Made by a program: the position numbers and the translations under genes
DNA from: Vannielia litorea
GTDB taxonomy: Bacteria > Pseudomonadota > Alphaproteobacteria > Rhodobacterales > Rhodobacteraceae
Length of the DNA: 64,000 nucleotides
Reading direction: 5' to 3'
Assembly (NCBI RefSeq): GCF_019801175.1
Contig: NZ_JAHVJR010000001.1
Span: 1,302,001-1,366,000 of the forward strand
Notes under the pieces: model-generated
What the model was told of the DNA's origin: nothing
Databases searched by the model: none
Seen by the model: only the letters and a program-made list of their open reading frames with translations
Shown: positions 1 to 8,424 of the stretch, piece after piece
Layout of the letters: each line of letters begins with the position of its first letter
Numbering within the stretch: the first letter of the stretch is position 1

Positions 1-1103
1 ACCAGCGGCTCGATCTCGGGCTGGGAGGAAAGCACCGCCTCCACATCCGCGAGGCCGATCTGCTCTTCGGTGGCGGTCACCACGAGGCGGCGCACGGTGT
101 TTTCCAACTGCCGCACGTTGCCCGGCCAGCTGTAGGCGCGGATCAGGTCCATCGCAGGCCCGGCGATACGGCGCGGGGCGCTGCCCTGCTCGGAGCGGGC
201 CAGAAAGTGCTCGGCCAGCAGCGGGATGTCATCGACCCGTTCGCGGAGGGCGGGCACGTTGATGGTGACGCCGCCGAGCCGGTAGAACAGATCCTGTCGG
301 AAGCCGCCGCCCTCCATCCGCTCCATCAGGTTGCCCTGCGAGGTGCTCATGACGCGTGGCGCGGAATCGCCGAAAGCATCGAGCATCCGCACGATACGGC
401 CCTGCGCCTCATCGTCGAGATCAGCGATTTCATCGAAAAGGATCGAGCCACCTCGCGCCCGGGCAACCACTTGAGCCGGACCATCAGCGCCCTGAAGGTC
501 ACTCGGAGACACCACCACGAAGGGCAGCGTGCGCCGGTCGGAAAAGTCATGAATAGCACGTGCAATCAGGGACTTGCCAGTTCCGCTCTCACCCGTGATC
601 AGCACCGGAAGGTCAGTGTTCATGACCTTTGCAACCAACCGATACAGCCCCTGCATCTGCGGCGTGCGCCCCACCAGAGGCAGATCGCTGTCAGACTGGG
701 GCGCCTCCGTGGTGTCGGCCTTCTGCGAGGCCAGCCGCCGCTTGCTCTCCAGCGCGCGGGCGGCGCGCTTCATCAGGTCAGGCAGGTCAAAAGGCTTGGG
801 CAGATAGTCATAGGCCTCGGCCTCGGCGGCCTGAATGGCAGTCATGATCGTGTTCTGCGCCGAGATCACGATCACCGGCAGACCGGGCCGCTCGGCGGAG
901 ATTTTTGGCAGCGTTTCCAGACCGTTGCCATCCGGCATGACCACGTCGGAGATCACCAGGTCGCCCTTGCCCTCCTCGACCCAGCGCATGAGCGTGACCA
1001 GCGACGAGGTGGCGTGAACGCGGCAACCGGCGCGGGTCAGCGCCTGGGTGAGCACCGTGCGTATCGTGCGATCGTCATCTGCGACCAGTACCGTTCCGTC
1101 CAT
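1..1103 (-). CDS. ntrC: Nitrogen response regulator NtrC, partial (3' end outside window)
   Basis: Response regulator of the NtrB/NtrC nitrogen system. The visible 367 codons hold a receiver domain (acidic ADDD at residues 8-11, phospho-acceptor Asp53 in ISDVVMP) and an AAA+ domain with Walker A GESGTGKS and Walker B ILFDEIADL. The segment between the Walker motifs is short and lacks the GAFTGA loop that contacts sigma54. The same absence is known in Rhodobacter capsulatus NtrC, which activates sigma70 polymerase. The start ATG lies 12 bases after ntrB and is preceded by GGAG. The C-terminal DNA-binding Fis-type domain should lie beyond base 1. The family assignment is firm; sigma70 dependence is inferred from the missing loop. 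Confidence 0.95.
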   Translation of the reverse strand, partial: MDGTVLVADDDRTIRTVLTQALTRAGCRVHATSSLVTLMRWVEEGKGDLVISDVVMPDGNGLETLPKISAERPGLPVIVISAQNTIMTAIQAAEAEAYDYLPKPFDLPDLMKRAARALESKRRLASQKADTTEAPQSDSDLPLVGRTPQMQGLYRLVAKVMNTDLPVLITGESGTGKSLIARAIHDFSDRRTLPFVVVSPSDLQGADGPAQVVARARGGSILFDEIADLDDEAQGRIVRMLDAFGDSAPRVMSTSQGNLMERMEGGGFRQDLFYRLGGVTINVPALRERVDDIPLLAEHFLARSEQGSAPRRIAGPAMDLIRAYSWPGNVRQLENTVRRLVVTATEEQIGLADVEAVLSSQPEIEPL

Positions 1104-1115
1104 CGCGACTAGCTC

Positions 1116-2207
1116 CTAGTAGTATTCACTATTGCTCAAGTCGGGCGCCACCTGCAGCGACACCCTGAAAACCGTTTTGCCCGGCACCGAATCCACCTGA
1201 ATCCAGCCGTTGTGCTCGCCGATGATCTTGCTCACCAGCGCCAGACCGAGGCCGGTGCCGTTTTCACGGCCTGAGACAAAGGGCTCGAAGATCTCGTCGG
1301 CGATCTCCTCGGGCAGCCCCGGCCCGTTGTCGGTGATCTCGACCTGTAGCGGCACCGCCGCCCCGCGCCCGTCCTTGCCGCGCAGGCGCAGGGACAGGTC
1401 GTAGAAGGTGCGGATCTTGATCGTGCCCTCATGCTCCGGCCCCAGCTTCTCAGACGCCTCGGCGGCGTTCTTCAAAAGGTTCAGGAAGACCTGAAGCAAC
1501 TGGTCGGCATCGCCCAGCGTGGGCGGCAGCGAGGGGTCATAATCATCACTAAACTTGATGCTGGCGGCAAAACCCACCTCGGCGGATTTGCGGGCGCGAT
1601 CGAGGATATCGTGAATGTTTACCGGACGCATCAGCGGCGGGCGCACATTGCCGAACTGCTCGACCTGCTCTAGGAGCTTCACGATGCGGCGGCTCTCGGC
1701 CACGATCAGATCGGTCAGCTCCAGCTCGGATTTGGGCAGGTTCATCGAGATGAGCTGCGCCGCCCCGGTGATGCCCGCGAGCGGGTTCTTGATTTCATGC
1801 GCCAGCATCTCGGCCATGCCGATGGCGCTCTTGGCCGTGGCCTGAACCGAATGCGCACGGCCCAGCTTGCCTGCGATCTCGCGCGGCGAAATCAGCATGA
1901 TGAGGCGTTTGCTGTCATCGTTGAGCGGGGCGATTTGCAGGTTGCAGTGAACCGGCGGGCGCTCGCCCGTGCCGAGATCGACATCGTTCACGAAGAGCGC
2001 GGCCTGGTTCTTGCGGACACGTTCGAAGCCGCCCTCGAGCGGCGCGGCGACCATGATCTTGTCCCACACATGGTGGCCCTGGAGCGAGCGCAGGGAGGTG
2101 TTCAGAAAGGTCTCGGCAGCCGGGTTAATGTCGGCGATCTGGTCCTTGTCGTCGAGCAGGATCGCCGGAACCGGCAGCGACACCCAGATGAGATCGTCTT
2201 CCATCAT
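1116..2207 (-). CDS. ntrB: Nitrogen sensor histidine kinase NtrB
   Basis: Soluble sensor kinase/phosphatase that sets the phosphorylation state of NtrC, normally under PII control. In its 363 residues I see an N-terminal PAS domain (about 8-110), a HisKA segment with the phospho-accepting His137 in LAHEIKNPLAG, and a C-terminal ATPase domain with N box (LNLLKNAAEA), G1 (DNGPGLP) and G2 (GTGLGLALV). No transmembrane segment is present, as usual for NtrB. The start ATG shares one base with the dusB stop (TGATG), and ntrC follows after 12 bases, so dusB-ntrB-ntrC is one operon as in Rhodobacter. A second in-frame ATG follows directly. Confidence 0.95.
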   Translation of the reverse strand: MMEDDLIWVSLPVPAILLDDKDQIADINPAAETFLNTSLRSLQGHHVWDKIMVAAPLEGGFERVRKNQAALFVNDVDLGTGERPPVHCNLQIAPLNDDSKRLIMLISPREIAGKLGRAHSVQATAKSAIGMAEMLAHEIKNPLAGITGAAQLISMNLPKSELELTDLIVAESRRIVKLLEQVEQFGNVRPPLMRPVNIHDILDRARKSAEVGFAASIKFSDDYDPSLPPTLGDADQLLQVFLNLLKNAAEASEKLGPEHEGTIKIRTFYDLSLRLRGKDGRGAAVPLQVEITDNGPGLPEEIADEIFEPFVSGRENGTGLGLALVSKIIGEHNGWIQVDSVPGKTVFRVSLQVAPDLSNSEYY

Positions 2208-3187
2208 CAGGCGGCCTCGCTCTGGCGGGCGGGAATTTCGGCGATGAGAGCGCGCACCTTGGCCGGGTCTGCCTCGGTGAGCACCATACGGCGCAAGCCG
2301 GGCGGCGTGCCGCTGGCATCCATGTACCAGCCGAGGTGCTTGCGGGCGGTGCGGTTGCCGAGGGCCTCACCATAGAAGGCGATCATCGCGTCGTAATGAT
2401 CGAGGATCATCGCGGCAAGGTCCGCGCCCTGTGGAATGCTCGGTGCTGGCCCCTGCCCCAACGCATGGGCAATCTCGGCCAGCCGCCACGGCGCGCCCTG
2501 CGCCCCGCGCCCGACCATGACGCCATCGGCGCCCGAGGCCTCCAGCGCGGCGCGAGCCGAGTCGGCGTCGACGATGTCGCCATTGGCGATAACCGGGATC
2601 GAGACCGCCTCTTTTACCGCCCGGATCGCAGTCCAATCGGCGCGGCCCTTGTAAAACTGGCAGCGGGTGCGGCCGTGGACGGTGACCATCTGCACCCCAG
2701 CCTGCTCGGCGCGCGCGGCAAGCTCAGGTGCGTTGATCTGGCCGTCATCCCAGCCAAGGCGGCATTTGAGCGTGACCGGCACGCTGACGGCGCCCACCAC
2801 GGCCTCGATCAGCGTGAGCGCGTGGTCGAGATCTTTCATCAGGGCCGAGCCGGAGAGCCCGCCGGTGACCTTTTTGGCCGGGCAGCCCATGTTGATGTCG
2901 ATGATCTGCGCGCCGTTTTCTTCAACCATCGCGGCGGCGCGGGCCATCCAAGTCGCGTCGCGGCCTGCCAGCTGGATCGAGGTGGCCTGTTCGCCGTAGC
3001 CGAGTTCGGCCTTCTCCCGCACGCCGGGCTTGGCCTGCACCATCTCCTGACTGGCGACCATTTCCGACACCACAAGCCCCGCGCCGAACCGCGCAACCAA
3101 CTGCCGGAACGGCAGGTCGGTGATGCCCGCGAGCGGGGCGAGCAGGACCGGCGGGTCAAGTGTCAGGTTTGCCACGGAAACGGACAA
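2207..3187 (-). CDS. dusB: tRNA-dihydrouridine synthase DusB (NifR3)
   Basis: FMN-dependent reductase that converts uridine to dihydrouridine in tRNA; in Rhodobacter this gene is nifR3, first gene of the ntr operon. The TIM-barrel signature begins with LLAPLAGITDLPFR, and the catalytic cysteine lies in MGCPAKKVTGG. Later FMN-contact motifs include HGRTR and IANGDI. The start is uncertain. There is no ATG close to the conserved region. TTG at 3187 gives 326 residues, GTG at 3175 gives 322, and an ATG at 3244 would add an unconserved leader. I chose the TTG because it yields a normal family length. Confidence 0.9.
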   Translation of the reverse strand: MSVSVANLTLDPPVLLAPLAGITDLPFRQLVARFGAGLVVSEMVASQEMVQAKPGVREKAELGYGEQATSIQLAGRDATWMARAAAMVEENGAQIIDINMGCPAKKVTGGLSGSALMKDLDHALTLIEAVVGAVSVPVTLKCRLGWDDGQINAPELAARAEQAGVQMVTVHGRTRCQFYKGRADWTAIRAVKEAVSIPVIANGDIVDADSARAALEASGADGVMVGRGAQGAPWRLAEIAHALGQGPAPSIPQGADLAAMILDHYDAMIAFYGEALGNRTARKHLGWYMDASGTPPGLRRMVLTEADPAKVRALIAEIPARQSEAA

Positions 3188-3358
3188 ATGCTTAATCCTT
3201 GTGCAACGCTTGCTACATATCCGATGGATTGCCCCGGAATGCAAAGCCTAGGGGTGGGGTTTTTCAGGGTCAGACGCAAAGCGATGAATTTTTAGGCGTG
3301 CGCTGGGAAGAAACCGCTTTGTGTTGCCCCTCGTTCCGGCAAAGCGTAGAGCGGTGCT

Positions 3359-4510
3359 GTGCAAAACCGCAGCCCGCATATCGCCGCATTGATCGTCGCC
3401 GCCGGGCGCGGAACCCGTGCGGGTGGCGCCATTCCCAAACAATACCAGAGCCTTGGCGGCATGCCGTTACTGGCCCGCACGGTGGGTGTTTTCGCCGCGC
3501 ATGAAAAAGTGGCAAGCGTGTCGGTGGTGATCGGGGCGGAGGATGAAGCCCTCGCCGAGGCCGCCCTGCCGGACGGCGTGTCGCGGGTGGTCGGTGCCGA
3601 GAGCCGGGCCGGATCGGTGGCGGCGGGGTTGGCCGCGTTGCCCGAAGAGGCGAGCCATGTGCTCATCCATGATGGCGCGAGGCCGATGGTGTCGAAGGCG
3701 CTGATTTCACGTGTGATTCAGGCGCTGGAAGATGCCGATGGCGCGGCCCCTGCGTTGGCGGTGACCGATGCCCTCTGGCGGGCCGAAGGCGCGCGGGTGA
3801 CCGGAGTGCAGCCGCGCGACGGGCTGTGGCGGGCGCAGACGCCGCAGGGGTTTGCGCTGGCACCGATCCGCGCAGCGCATGAGGCGTTTCATGGCGAAGC
3901 GGCGGATGATGTTGAGGTGGCGCTGGCGGCGGGGATCGAGGTGGCACTGGTGGCGGGCGAGGAGCGGAACCTGAAGGTGACCCACCCCGAGGACTTTGCC
4001 CGCGCGGAGCGGGTTTTGAAGGAAGATCAGATGGATATCCGGGTTGGCAACGGGTTTGACGTGCATCGCTTTGGCCCCGGAGACCATGTGGTGCTCTGCG
4101 GCGTTCAGGTGCCGCACGGGCGCGGGCTGCAGGGGCATTCGGATGCCGATGTGGGGATGCATGCGTTGACGGATGCGATCTATGGCGCACTGGCCGAGGG
4201 CGACATCGGGCAGCATTTCCCGCCCAGTGATCCGCAGTGGAAGGGCGCGGCGAGCGAGATTTTTCTCAAGCATGCGGTGGGTTTGGCCGGTGAGCGCGGG
4301 TTTGCCCTTGGCAATGTGGATCTCACGCTGATCTGTGAGCGCCCGAAGATCGGGCCGCAGGCGCAGGCGATGCGGGGCGAGATGGCGCGGATTATGGGGT
4401 GCGATGTGGGACGGGTCTCGGTCAAGGCGACCACCTCGGAGCGGCTCGGGTTTACCGGGCGGGAAGAAGGGATCGCGGCGATGGCCACGGTTGTTCTGGT
4501 GCCGAAATGA
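3359..4510 (+). CDS. ispDF: Bifunctional IspD/IspF of the MEP isoprenoid pathway
   Basis: Fusion carrying out two non-consecutive steps of the MEP pathway: CTP:MEP cytidylyltransferase (IspD, about residues 1-222) and MECDP synthase (IspF, from residue 225). IspD motifs are LIVAAGRGTR, the IPKQY segment and HDGARP. IspF shows the metal-binding GFDVHRF, the HSDADVGMHA loop, and TTSERLGFTGREEGI at the C-terminus. The start is GTG. The last codon overlaps the pgpA start (ATGA), so translation is probably coupled. ispDF fusions are usual in Alphaproteobacteria. Confidence 0.96.
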   Translation: MQNRSPHIAALIVAAGRGTRAGGAIPKQYQSLGGMPLLARTVGVFAAHEKVASVSVVIGAEDEALAEAALPDGVSRVVGAESRAGSVAAGLAALPEEASHVLIHDGARPMVSKALISRVIQALEDADGAAPALAVTDALWRAEGARVTGVQPRDGLWRAQTPQGFALAPIRAAHEAFHGEAADDVEVALAAGIEVALVAGEERNLKVTHPEDFARAERVLKEDQMDIRVGNGFDVHRFGPGDHVVLCGVQVPHGRGLQGHSDADVGMHALTDAIYGALAEGDIGQHFPPSDPQWKGAASEIFLKHAVGLAGERGFALGNVDLTLICERPKIGPQAQAMRGEMARIMGCDVGRVSVKATTSERLGFTGREEGIAAMATVVLVPK

Positions 4511-5004
4511 ATGCACTAACACACGGGATCGCAACGTTTTTCTGGGTCGGCCACCTCCGCCCTGCCCCCGGCACATGGGGCTCGTTGGCCGCGCTGCCCG
4601 CAGGCTATGCGGTGGCCTATGTTGCGGGCTTCTGGGGGCTGGTGCTGGCAACGCTCACCGTTTTCGCGCTGGGGCTCTGGGCCACGGCGGAGGAGACGCG
4701 GGGCAAGGCTGACCATGACCCCTCGGAGATCGTGATCGACGAGGTCGCGGGCCAGTGGATTGCCCTGTTTCCAGTGATTTACGGTGCGTCGATGATGGGC
4801 GCGGAGCTGTATCGGCTGTGGCCAGGCTGGGTGGCGGCCTTCGTGTTCTTCCGGCTGTTCGACATCTGGAAACCGCTGCTCGTGGGCTGGGCCGACCGGC
4901 GGGGGGATGCGCTGGGGGTCATGCTGGATGACGTGATCGCCGGGGTGTTTGCGGCGGTGGTGGTTATCGCGCTGGCCGGGCTGGCGCATGGGGTTCTGAT
5001 GTGA
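4507..5004 (+). CDS. pgpA: Phosphatidylglycerophosphatase A
   Basis: Membrane phosphatase that removes the terminal phosphate of phosphatidylglycerol phosphate to make phosphatidylglycerol. The 165 residues contain the family motifs APGTWGSL near the N-terminus and DPSEIVIDEVAGQW in the middle, followed by FFRLFDIWKP. Three to four hydrophobic helices are visible. The ATG overlaps the ispDF stop, and its own last bases overlap the GTG of the next gene, so ispDF-pgpA-cinA is a tightly coupled unit. Length matches the family. Confidence 0.93.
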   Translation: MNALTHGIATFFWVGHLRPAPGTWGSLAALPAGYAVAYVAGFWGLVLATLTVFALGLWATAEETRGKADHDPSEIVIDEVAGQWIALFPVIYGASMMGAELYRLWPGWVAAFVFFRLFDIWKPLLVGWADRRGDALGVMLDDVIAGVFAAVVVIALAGLAHGVLM

Positions 5005-5474
5005 ACATCGCTGCAGAACTACTTGAAACCGCGCGTAAATCCGGTGCGATGCTCGCCACGGCAGAAAGCTGCACCGGCGGGTTGATTGCGGGGGCAATCA
5101 CCGAGGTGCCGGGCTCGTCGGACGTATTCGACCGGGGCTTCGTGACCTACTCCAACGCCGCCAAGCGCGAGATGCTGGGTGTGGAAAATCAGACGCTTGA
5201 GGCCCATGGGGCGGTGTCTGAGGAGGTGGCTGCCGAGATGGCGAAAGGTGCCCTTGCCCGCTCGCAGGCGACCCTTGCCGTCTCGGTCACGGGCATCGCC
5301 GGGCCGGGCGGGTCGGAGCACAAGCCGGAGGGGCGGGTGTGCTTTGGGCTGGCGTGGGATCAGTTTGTGATCACAGAGACGGTCGAGTTTGGTGCGATCG
5401 GCAGGAGTACGGTGCGGCAAGCAACTGTTAACCGTGCGCTGCGGCTCATGATTTCCAAGCTATCTCCGCAATAA
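5001..5474 (+). CDS. pncC: CinA-family nicotinamide-nucleotide amidohydrolase (PncC domain)
   Basis: Stand-alone C-terminal domain of CinA (157 residues), the class that deamidates nicotinamide mononucleotide for NAD recycling. Seen in sequence: the ATAESCTGGL motif near the N-terminus, the FVTYSN segment, and VSVTGIAGPGG. The N-terminal CinA nucleotide-binding domain is absent, which is the normal form in many Proteobacteria. GTG start overlaps the pgpA stop (GTGA). It ends seven bases before the converging START-domain gene. Confidence 0.92.
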   Translation: MNIAAELLETARKSGAMLATAESCTGGLIAGAITEVPGSSDVFDRGFVTYSNAAKREMLGVENQTLEAHGAVSEEVAAEMAKGALARSQATLAVSVTGIAGPGGSEHKPEGRVCFGLAWDQFVITETVEFGAIGRSTVRQATVNRALRLMISKLSPQ

Positions 5475-5481
5475 CAGCCTC

Positions 5482-5976
5482 TTACGCGCCTTTCTTCACC
5501 CCGTAGAGCGCCTCTGCCCGCCCTTCAAAGGCCCGCACGATGCGCTGCATGGCCTCGTTGAAGAACATCCCGGCCGCGCCTTGCAGAATCCGGTTCTTGA
5601 ATTCGAAGTCGACCTCGAAGTGAACCTCGCAGCCGCCCTTCACATCCTTGAACTGCCAGACCGAGCGCATGTGCTTGAACGGCCCGTCGATGTAGCGGGT
5701 TTCGATCCGTTTTGAGTCGGGAAAGAGCCAGACCCTGCTCAGAAAGGTCTCACGAAAAACCTTAAACGAAATGACGAGATCGGCCTCCATGATCTCGCAG
5801 CGGCCGAAGCGCTGCTGGCCGTGCTCCAGCTCCTCCGGGGCGACCGGCTTGCGGGAGCGCACGCGGGCTGCGGCGGTCCAGGGCAGGAACTTGGGGTAGT
5901 TGGCCACATCGGCGACCAGATCGTACATTTCCTGAGCGGAATAAGGGAGTTGGCGGGTCTCTGCGTGACGGGTCAT
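5482..5976 (-). CDS. COQ10/RatA-family START-domain protein
   Basis: A 164-residue SRPBCC/START-fold protein. The N-terminal YSAQEMYDLVADVANYP segment and the later QFKDVKGGCEVHFEVDFEF strand pattern match the COQ10/RatA family. In mitochondria and Alphaproteobacteria this family binds ubiquinone and supports respiration; the E. coli RatA name refers to a ribosome-association toxin. Which role applies cannot be told from sequence; with respiratory context typical for this clade I favour quinone binding. ATG at 5976 was chosen because the conserved domain begins right after it. It converges on the pncC-type gene. Confidence 0.85.
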   Translation of the reverse strand: MTRHAETRQLPYSAQEMYDLVADVANYPKFLPWTAAARVRSRKPVAPEELEHGQQRFGRCEIMEADLVISFKVFRETFLSRVWLFPDSKRIETRYIDGPFKHMRSVWQFKDVKGGCEVHFEVDFEFKNRILQGAAGMFFNEAMQRIVRAFEGRAEALYGVKKGA

Positions 5977-6046
5977 GAGGCCTGTATCATCGGGTCGGAT
6001 TGCGCCATGATGAGCCCCAACGCGCTGGAGAATGCAAGGGGGACAC

Positions 6047-6592
6047 ATGCCGCAGCGACCGTATGTCATCGATCAGATGATCTCGGCCAAGGCGATTGCC
6101 GCGAAGATCGAGGAGCTGGCCCGCAGGATCGAGGCCGAGTTCAAGGGCACCGACAAGCTGGTGGTGATCGGCCTGTTGCGCGGCTCCTTTGTGTTCATCG
6201 CCGACCTCGTGCGCGAGATGGACCTGCCGCTGGAAGTGGATTTCATCGAGGCGTCAAGCTATGGCGACGCGATGGAGAGCAGCAAGGAAGTACGCATTCT
6301 CAAAGACTTGCGCGGCGAAATTCATGGGCGCGATGTGCTCGTGGTGGAAGATATCGTGGATACCGGGTTCACCCTGCATCACGTGATCCACATGCTGAAG
6401 GCGCGCGAGCCCGCCAAGCTGCGCACCATCGCCCTGCTCGACAAACCCTCGCGCCGGGAAGTGGATTTTGCCGCTGATTTCATAGGCTTCGACATCCCGG
6501 ATGAATTTGTCGTGGGCTACGGGATCGACTATGCGCAGCGCAACCGCGACCTGCCCTTCATCGGCAAGGTCCGGTTCACCGAAGAGGCATAG
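6047..6592 (+). CDS. hpt: Hypoxanthine phosphoribosyltransferase
   Basis: Purine salvage enzyme joining hypoxanthine or guanine to PRPP. The 181 residues contain the LLRGSFVF loop, the acidic EVDFIEASSYGD segment and the PRPP-binding motif VLVVEDIVDTG. The start ATG at 6047 has a strong AAGGGGG ribosome site six bases upstream; an upstream ATG at 6032 lacks one. The gene is divergent from the START-domain gene and stands alone. Length and motifs fit Hpt well. Confidence 0.95.
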   Translation: MPQRPYVIDQMISAKAIAAKIEELARRIEAEFKGTDKLVVIGLLRGSFVFIADLVREMDLPLEVDFIEASSYGDAMESSKEVRILKDLRGEIHGRDVLVVEDIVDTGFTLHHVIHMLKAREPAKLRTIALLDKPSRREVDFAADFIGFDIPDEFVVGYGIDYAQRNRDLPFIGKVRFTEEA

Positions 6593-6750
6593 GGCGCTGG
6601 CTGCAGAATGCATTAACAGGCGGCGTTAATCCCGCTGCAGCGCCCATGCAGAAGTGATACACAACTGATGCACATTCCATGCGCATCTCAGATGACATAG
6701 GCCGAGGAACCTTTCGCGACCGCGCGGCGCTGTGATCACAGTTGCGACGG

Positions 6751-7668
6751 TCAATCCGCTGCGTTGATGCCCTCGGCAAAGCGCTTGGCCGCGTCTTCCT
6801 CCTCGACCGAGAGGTATTCGACCAGCGGCTCGCAGGTCTGGATGAAGCCGTCACGATCTGCATCGGCGGCGTTGTTGATGCCCCAGAGGCAGTAGCCGTA
6901 GCCCTGCACTGGATCCTGCCACCAGCCGGGGGTGGCGGTGACAAATTCGCCAAGGTTGATGCCGGCGAGGCCGAGCCCGCCATCCACCGCCATGCGGAAG
7001 GCGAGATAGGCGGCCTCGGGGTTGGGCTCGCCGACCATGCCGTGCTGGTTGAAGAGGCCCACCGCGTTCCACGCAGGGGCGTGCCCGAGGAGGGCGGATT
7101 CGGTGTAGAACTCCAGCGCCTTGCCCATGTCTTCCTCCACGCCCTGCCCGGTGCGGTAGAAGTTGGCGAGGTTGTAGGCGGCATTGCGCTCGCCCGCCTC
7201 GGCGCCGATGGCGTAGAACTCGGCGGCCTTGGCCAGGTCCTTTTCGACCCCTTGGCCGTATTCGTAAATCAGCCCCATGCCGTTGCCCGCCGCGCCATAG
7301 CCCGAATCCAGCGCCTGCTGGTAAAGCGCGCGGGCCTTCTCGTGATCGGGGGCCACATCGCCCACGCCCCATTGGTAGAGGTGCGCAAGGTTGTTCATCG
7401 CCTTCTGATGGCCTTGGGCCACGGCCTTCTCATACCATTCGATCGCGGCTTGCGGGTCGGCCTCGGTGCCTTCACCGTCCTTCAGGGCAATGGCGTAGAC
7501 GTTCTGGGCATCCGCGTTCCCGGCCTCGGCGGCGGGGATCAGTACGGTGAGGGCCAGCTCCCAGTGCCCGTCGTTATAGGCCTGCCGCGCCTTCTCGACC
7601 TCGTCATCAGTTTGCGCCGCGAGGGGCGCGGCGAGCAGGCAGAGGGCGGCGGGGAGAAATTGCTTCAT
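6751..7668 (-). CDS. Secreted Sel1-repeat protein
   Basis: A 305-residue exported protein: signal peptide of about 19 residues (MKQFLPAALCLLAAPLAAQ) and then roughly six Sel1-like (SEL1/TPR-type) repeats of about 36 residues, recognisable by A-x-Y-x-L/G-x-G patterns such as WYEKAVAQGH, LYQQALDSGYG and FYAIGAEAGERNAAYNLA. Such solenoids mediate protein-protein contacts in the periplasm; no specific partner can be named. GGAG lies upstream of the ATG. It ends converging on hpt and starts divergently from the cytochrome c' gene. Confidence 0.88.
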   Translation of the reverse strand: MKQFLPAALCLLAAPLAAQTDDEVEKARQAYNDGHWELALTVLIPAAEAGNADAQNVYAIALKDGEGTEADPQAAIEWYEKAVAQGHQKAMNNLAHLYQWGVGDVAPDHEKARALYQQALDSGYGAAGNGMGLIYEYGQGVEKDLAKAAEFYAIGAEAGERNAAYNLANFYRTGQGVEEDMGKALEFYTESALLGHAPAWNAVGLFNQHGMVGEPNPEAAYLAFRMAVDGGLGLAGINLGEFVTATPGWWQDPVQGYGYCLWGINNAADADRDGFIQTCEPLVEYLSVEEEDAAKRFAEGINAAD

Positions 7669-7953
7669 GCAGGTGGCTCCTTGAATACGCGGTCTGAAAT
7701 CCCACGGAGTGTAACAGCCACCTGCCCCGAGAAAAGCAAAACCGCGCCAAGGGGCGGAGATGACAGTCATTTTCATGTCACGCAGATAACATCTGAGCGA
7801 GTTGGAGCCGGGGCGCGAGAAACTGCTTGCCGTAACGTAGGGGCGGAGGCCAGTCTCGGAGGGACCGCACCCTCGGGCTGCGGGCCGAACATAGCCAGTG
7901 AGTGCCGGGGCATGAGCTTTTCCGGCGCGTAGAACCAGCAGTTGGAGGATTTC

Positions 7954-8424
7954 ATGAAGACCACAGCGAAGCGCATCAGCCTTATTCTGGCTGCATCCCT
8001 TGCCGCGAGCGCGGCGTTCGGCGCAGGCCATGCGATGGAGCAGCAGAAGGCCCGCGAAGACCTGATGAAGGTGATGGGCCAGAACCTCGGGGTCTTGGGC
8101 AAGATGGCCAAGGGCGAGATGGATTTTGATGGCACCGCTGCCGCCACCGCCGCCGAGGCGCTGCACGAGGCCGCGGTGAAGGTGACCGCCGACGAGATGT
8201 GGGAAGAGGGGATCGACAGCATGTCGGTCGATGACAGCCGCGCCCTGCCCGAGATCTGGGCGGACTACGATGACTTCAAGGCCAAGGGCGTTGAGCTGAT
8301 CGCCGCGATCGAAACTGCGCAGGCGGCCACCGGTGAGGGGCTTCAGGCGGTGCAGGCCTCGATGGGCGCGCTCGGCGGTGCCTGCGGCGGCTGCCACAAG
8401 GTCTACCGCGCGCCGGAAGAGTAA
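7954..8424 (+). CDS. Periplasmic cytochrome c'
   Basis: Four-helix-bundle haem protein of the periplasm, 156 residues. A signal peptide ends near AAFGAGHA, and the single haem motif CGGCH lies only a few residues from the C-terminus, the diagnostic position for class II cytochrome c'. Family members bind NO and other small gases and are linked to NO or oxidative stress defence. The ATG at 7954 follows a GGAGG site. The dihaem cytochrome gene begins directly at the next base, so the two are co-transcribed. Confidence 0.93.
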   Translation: MKTTAKRISLILAASLAASAAFGAGHAMEQQKAREDLMKVMGQNLGVLGKMAKGEMDFDGTAAATAAEALHEAAVKVTADEMWEEGIDSMSVDDSRALPEIWADYDDFKAKGVELIAAIETAQAATGEGLQAVQASMGALGGACGGCHKVYRAPEE

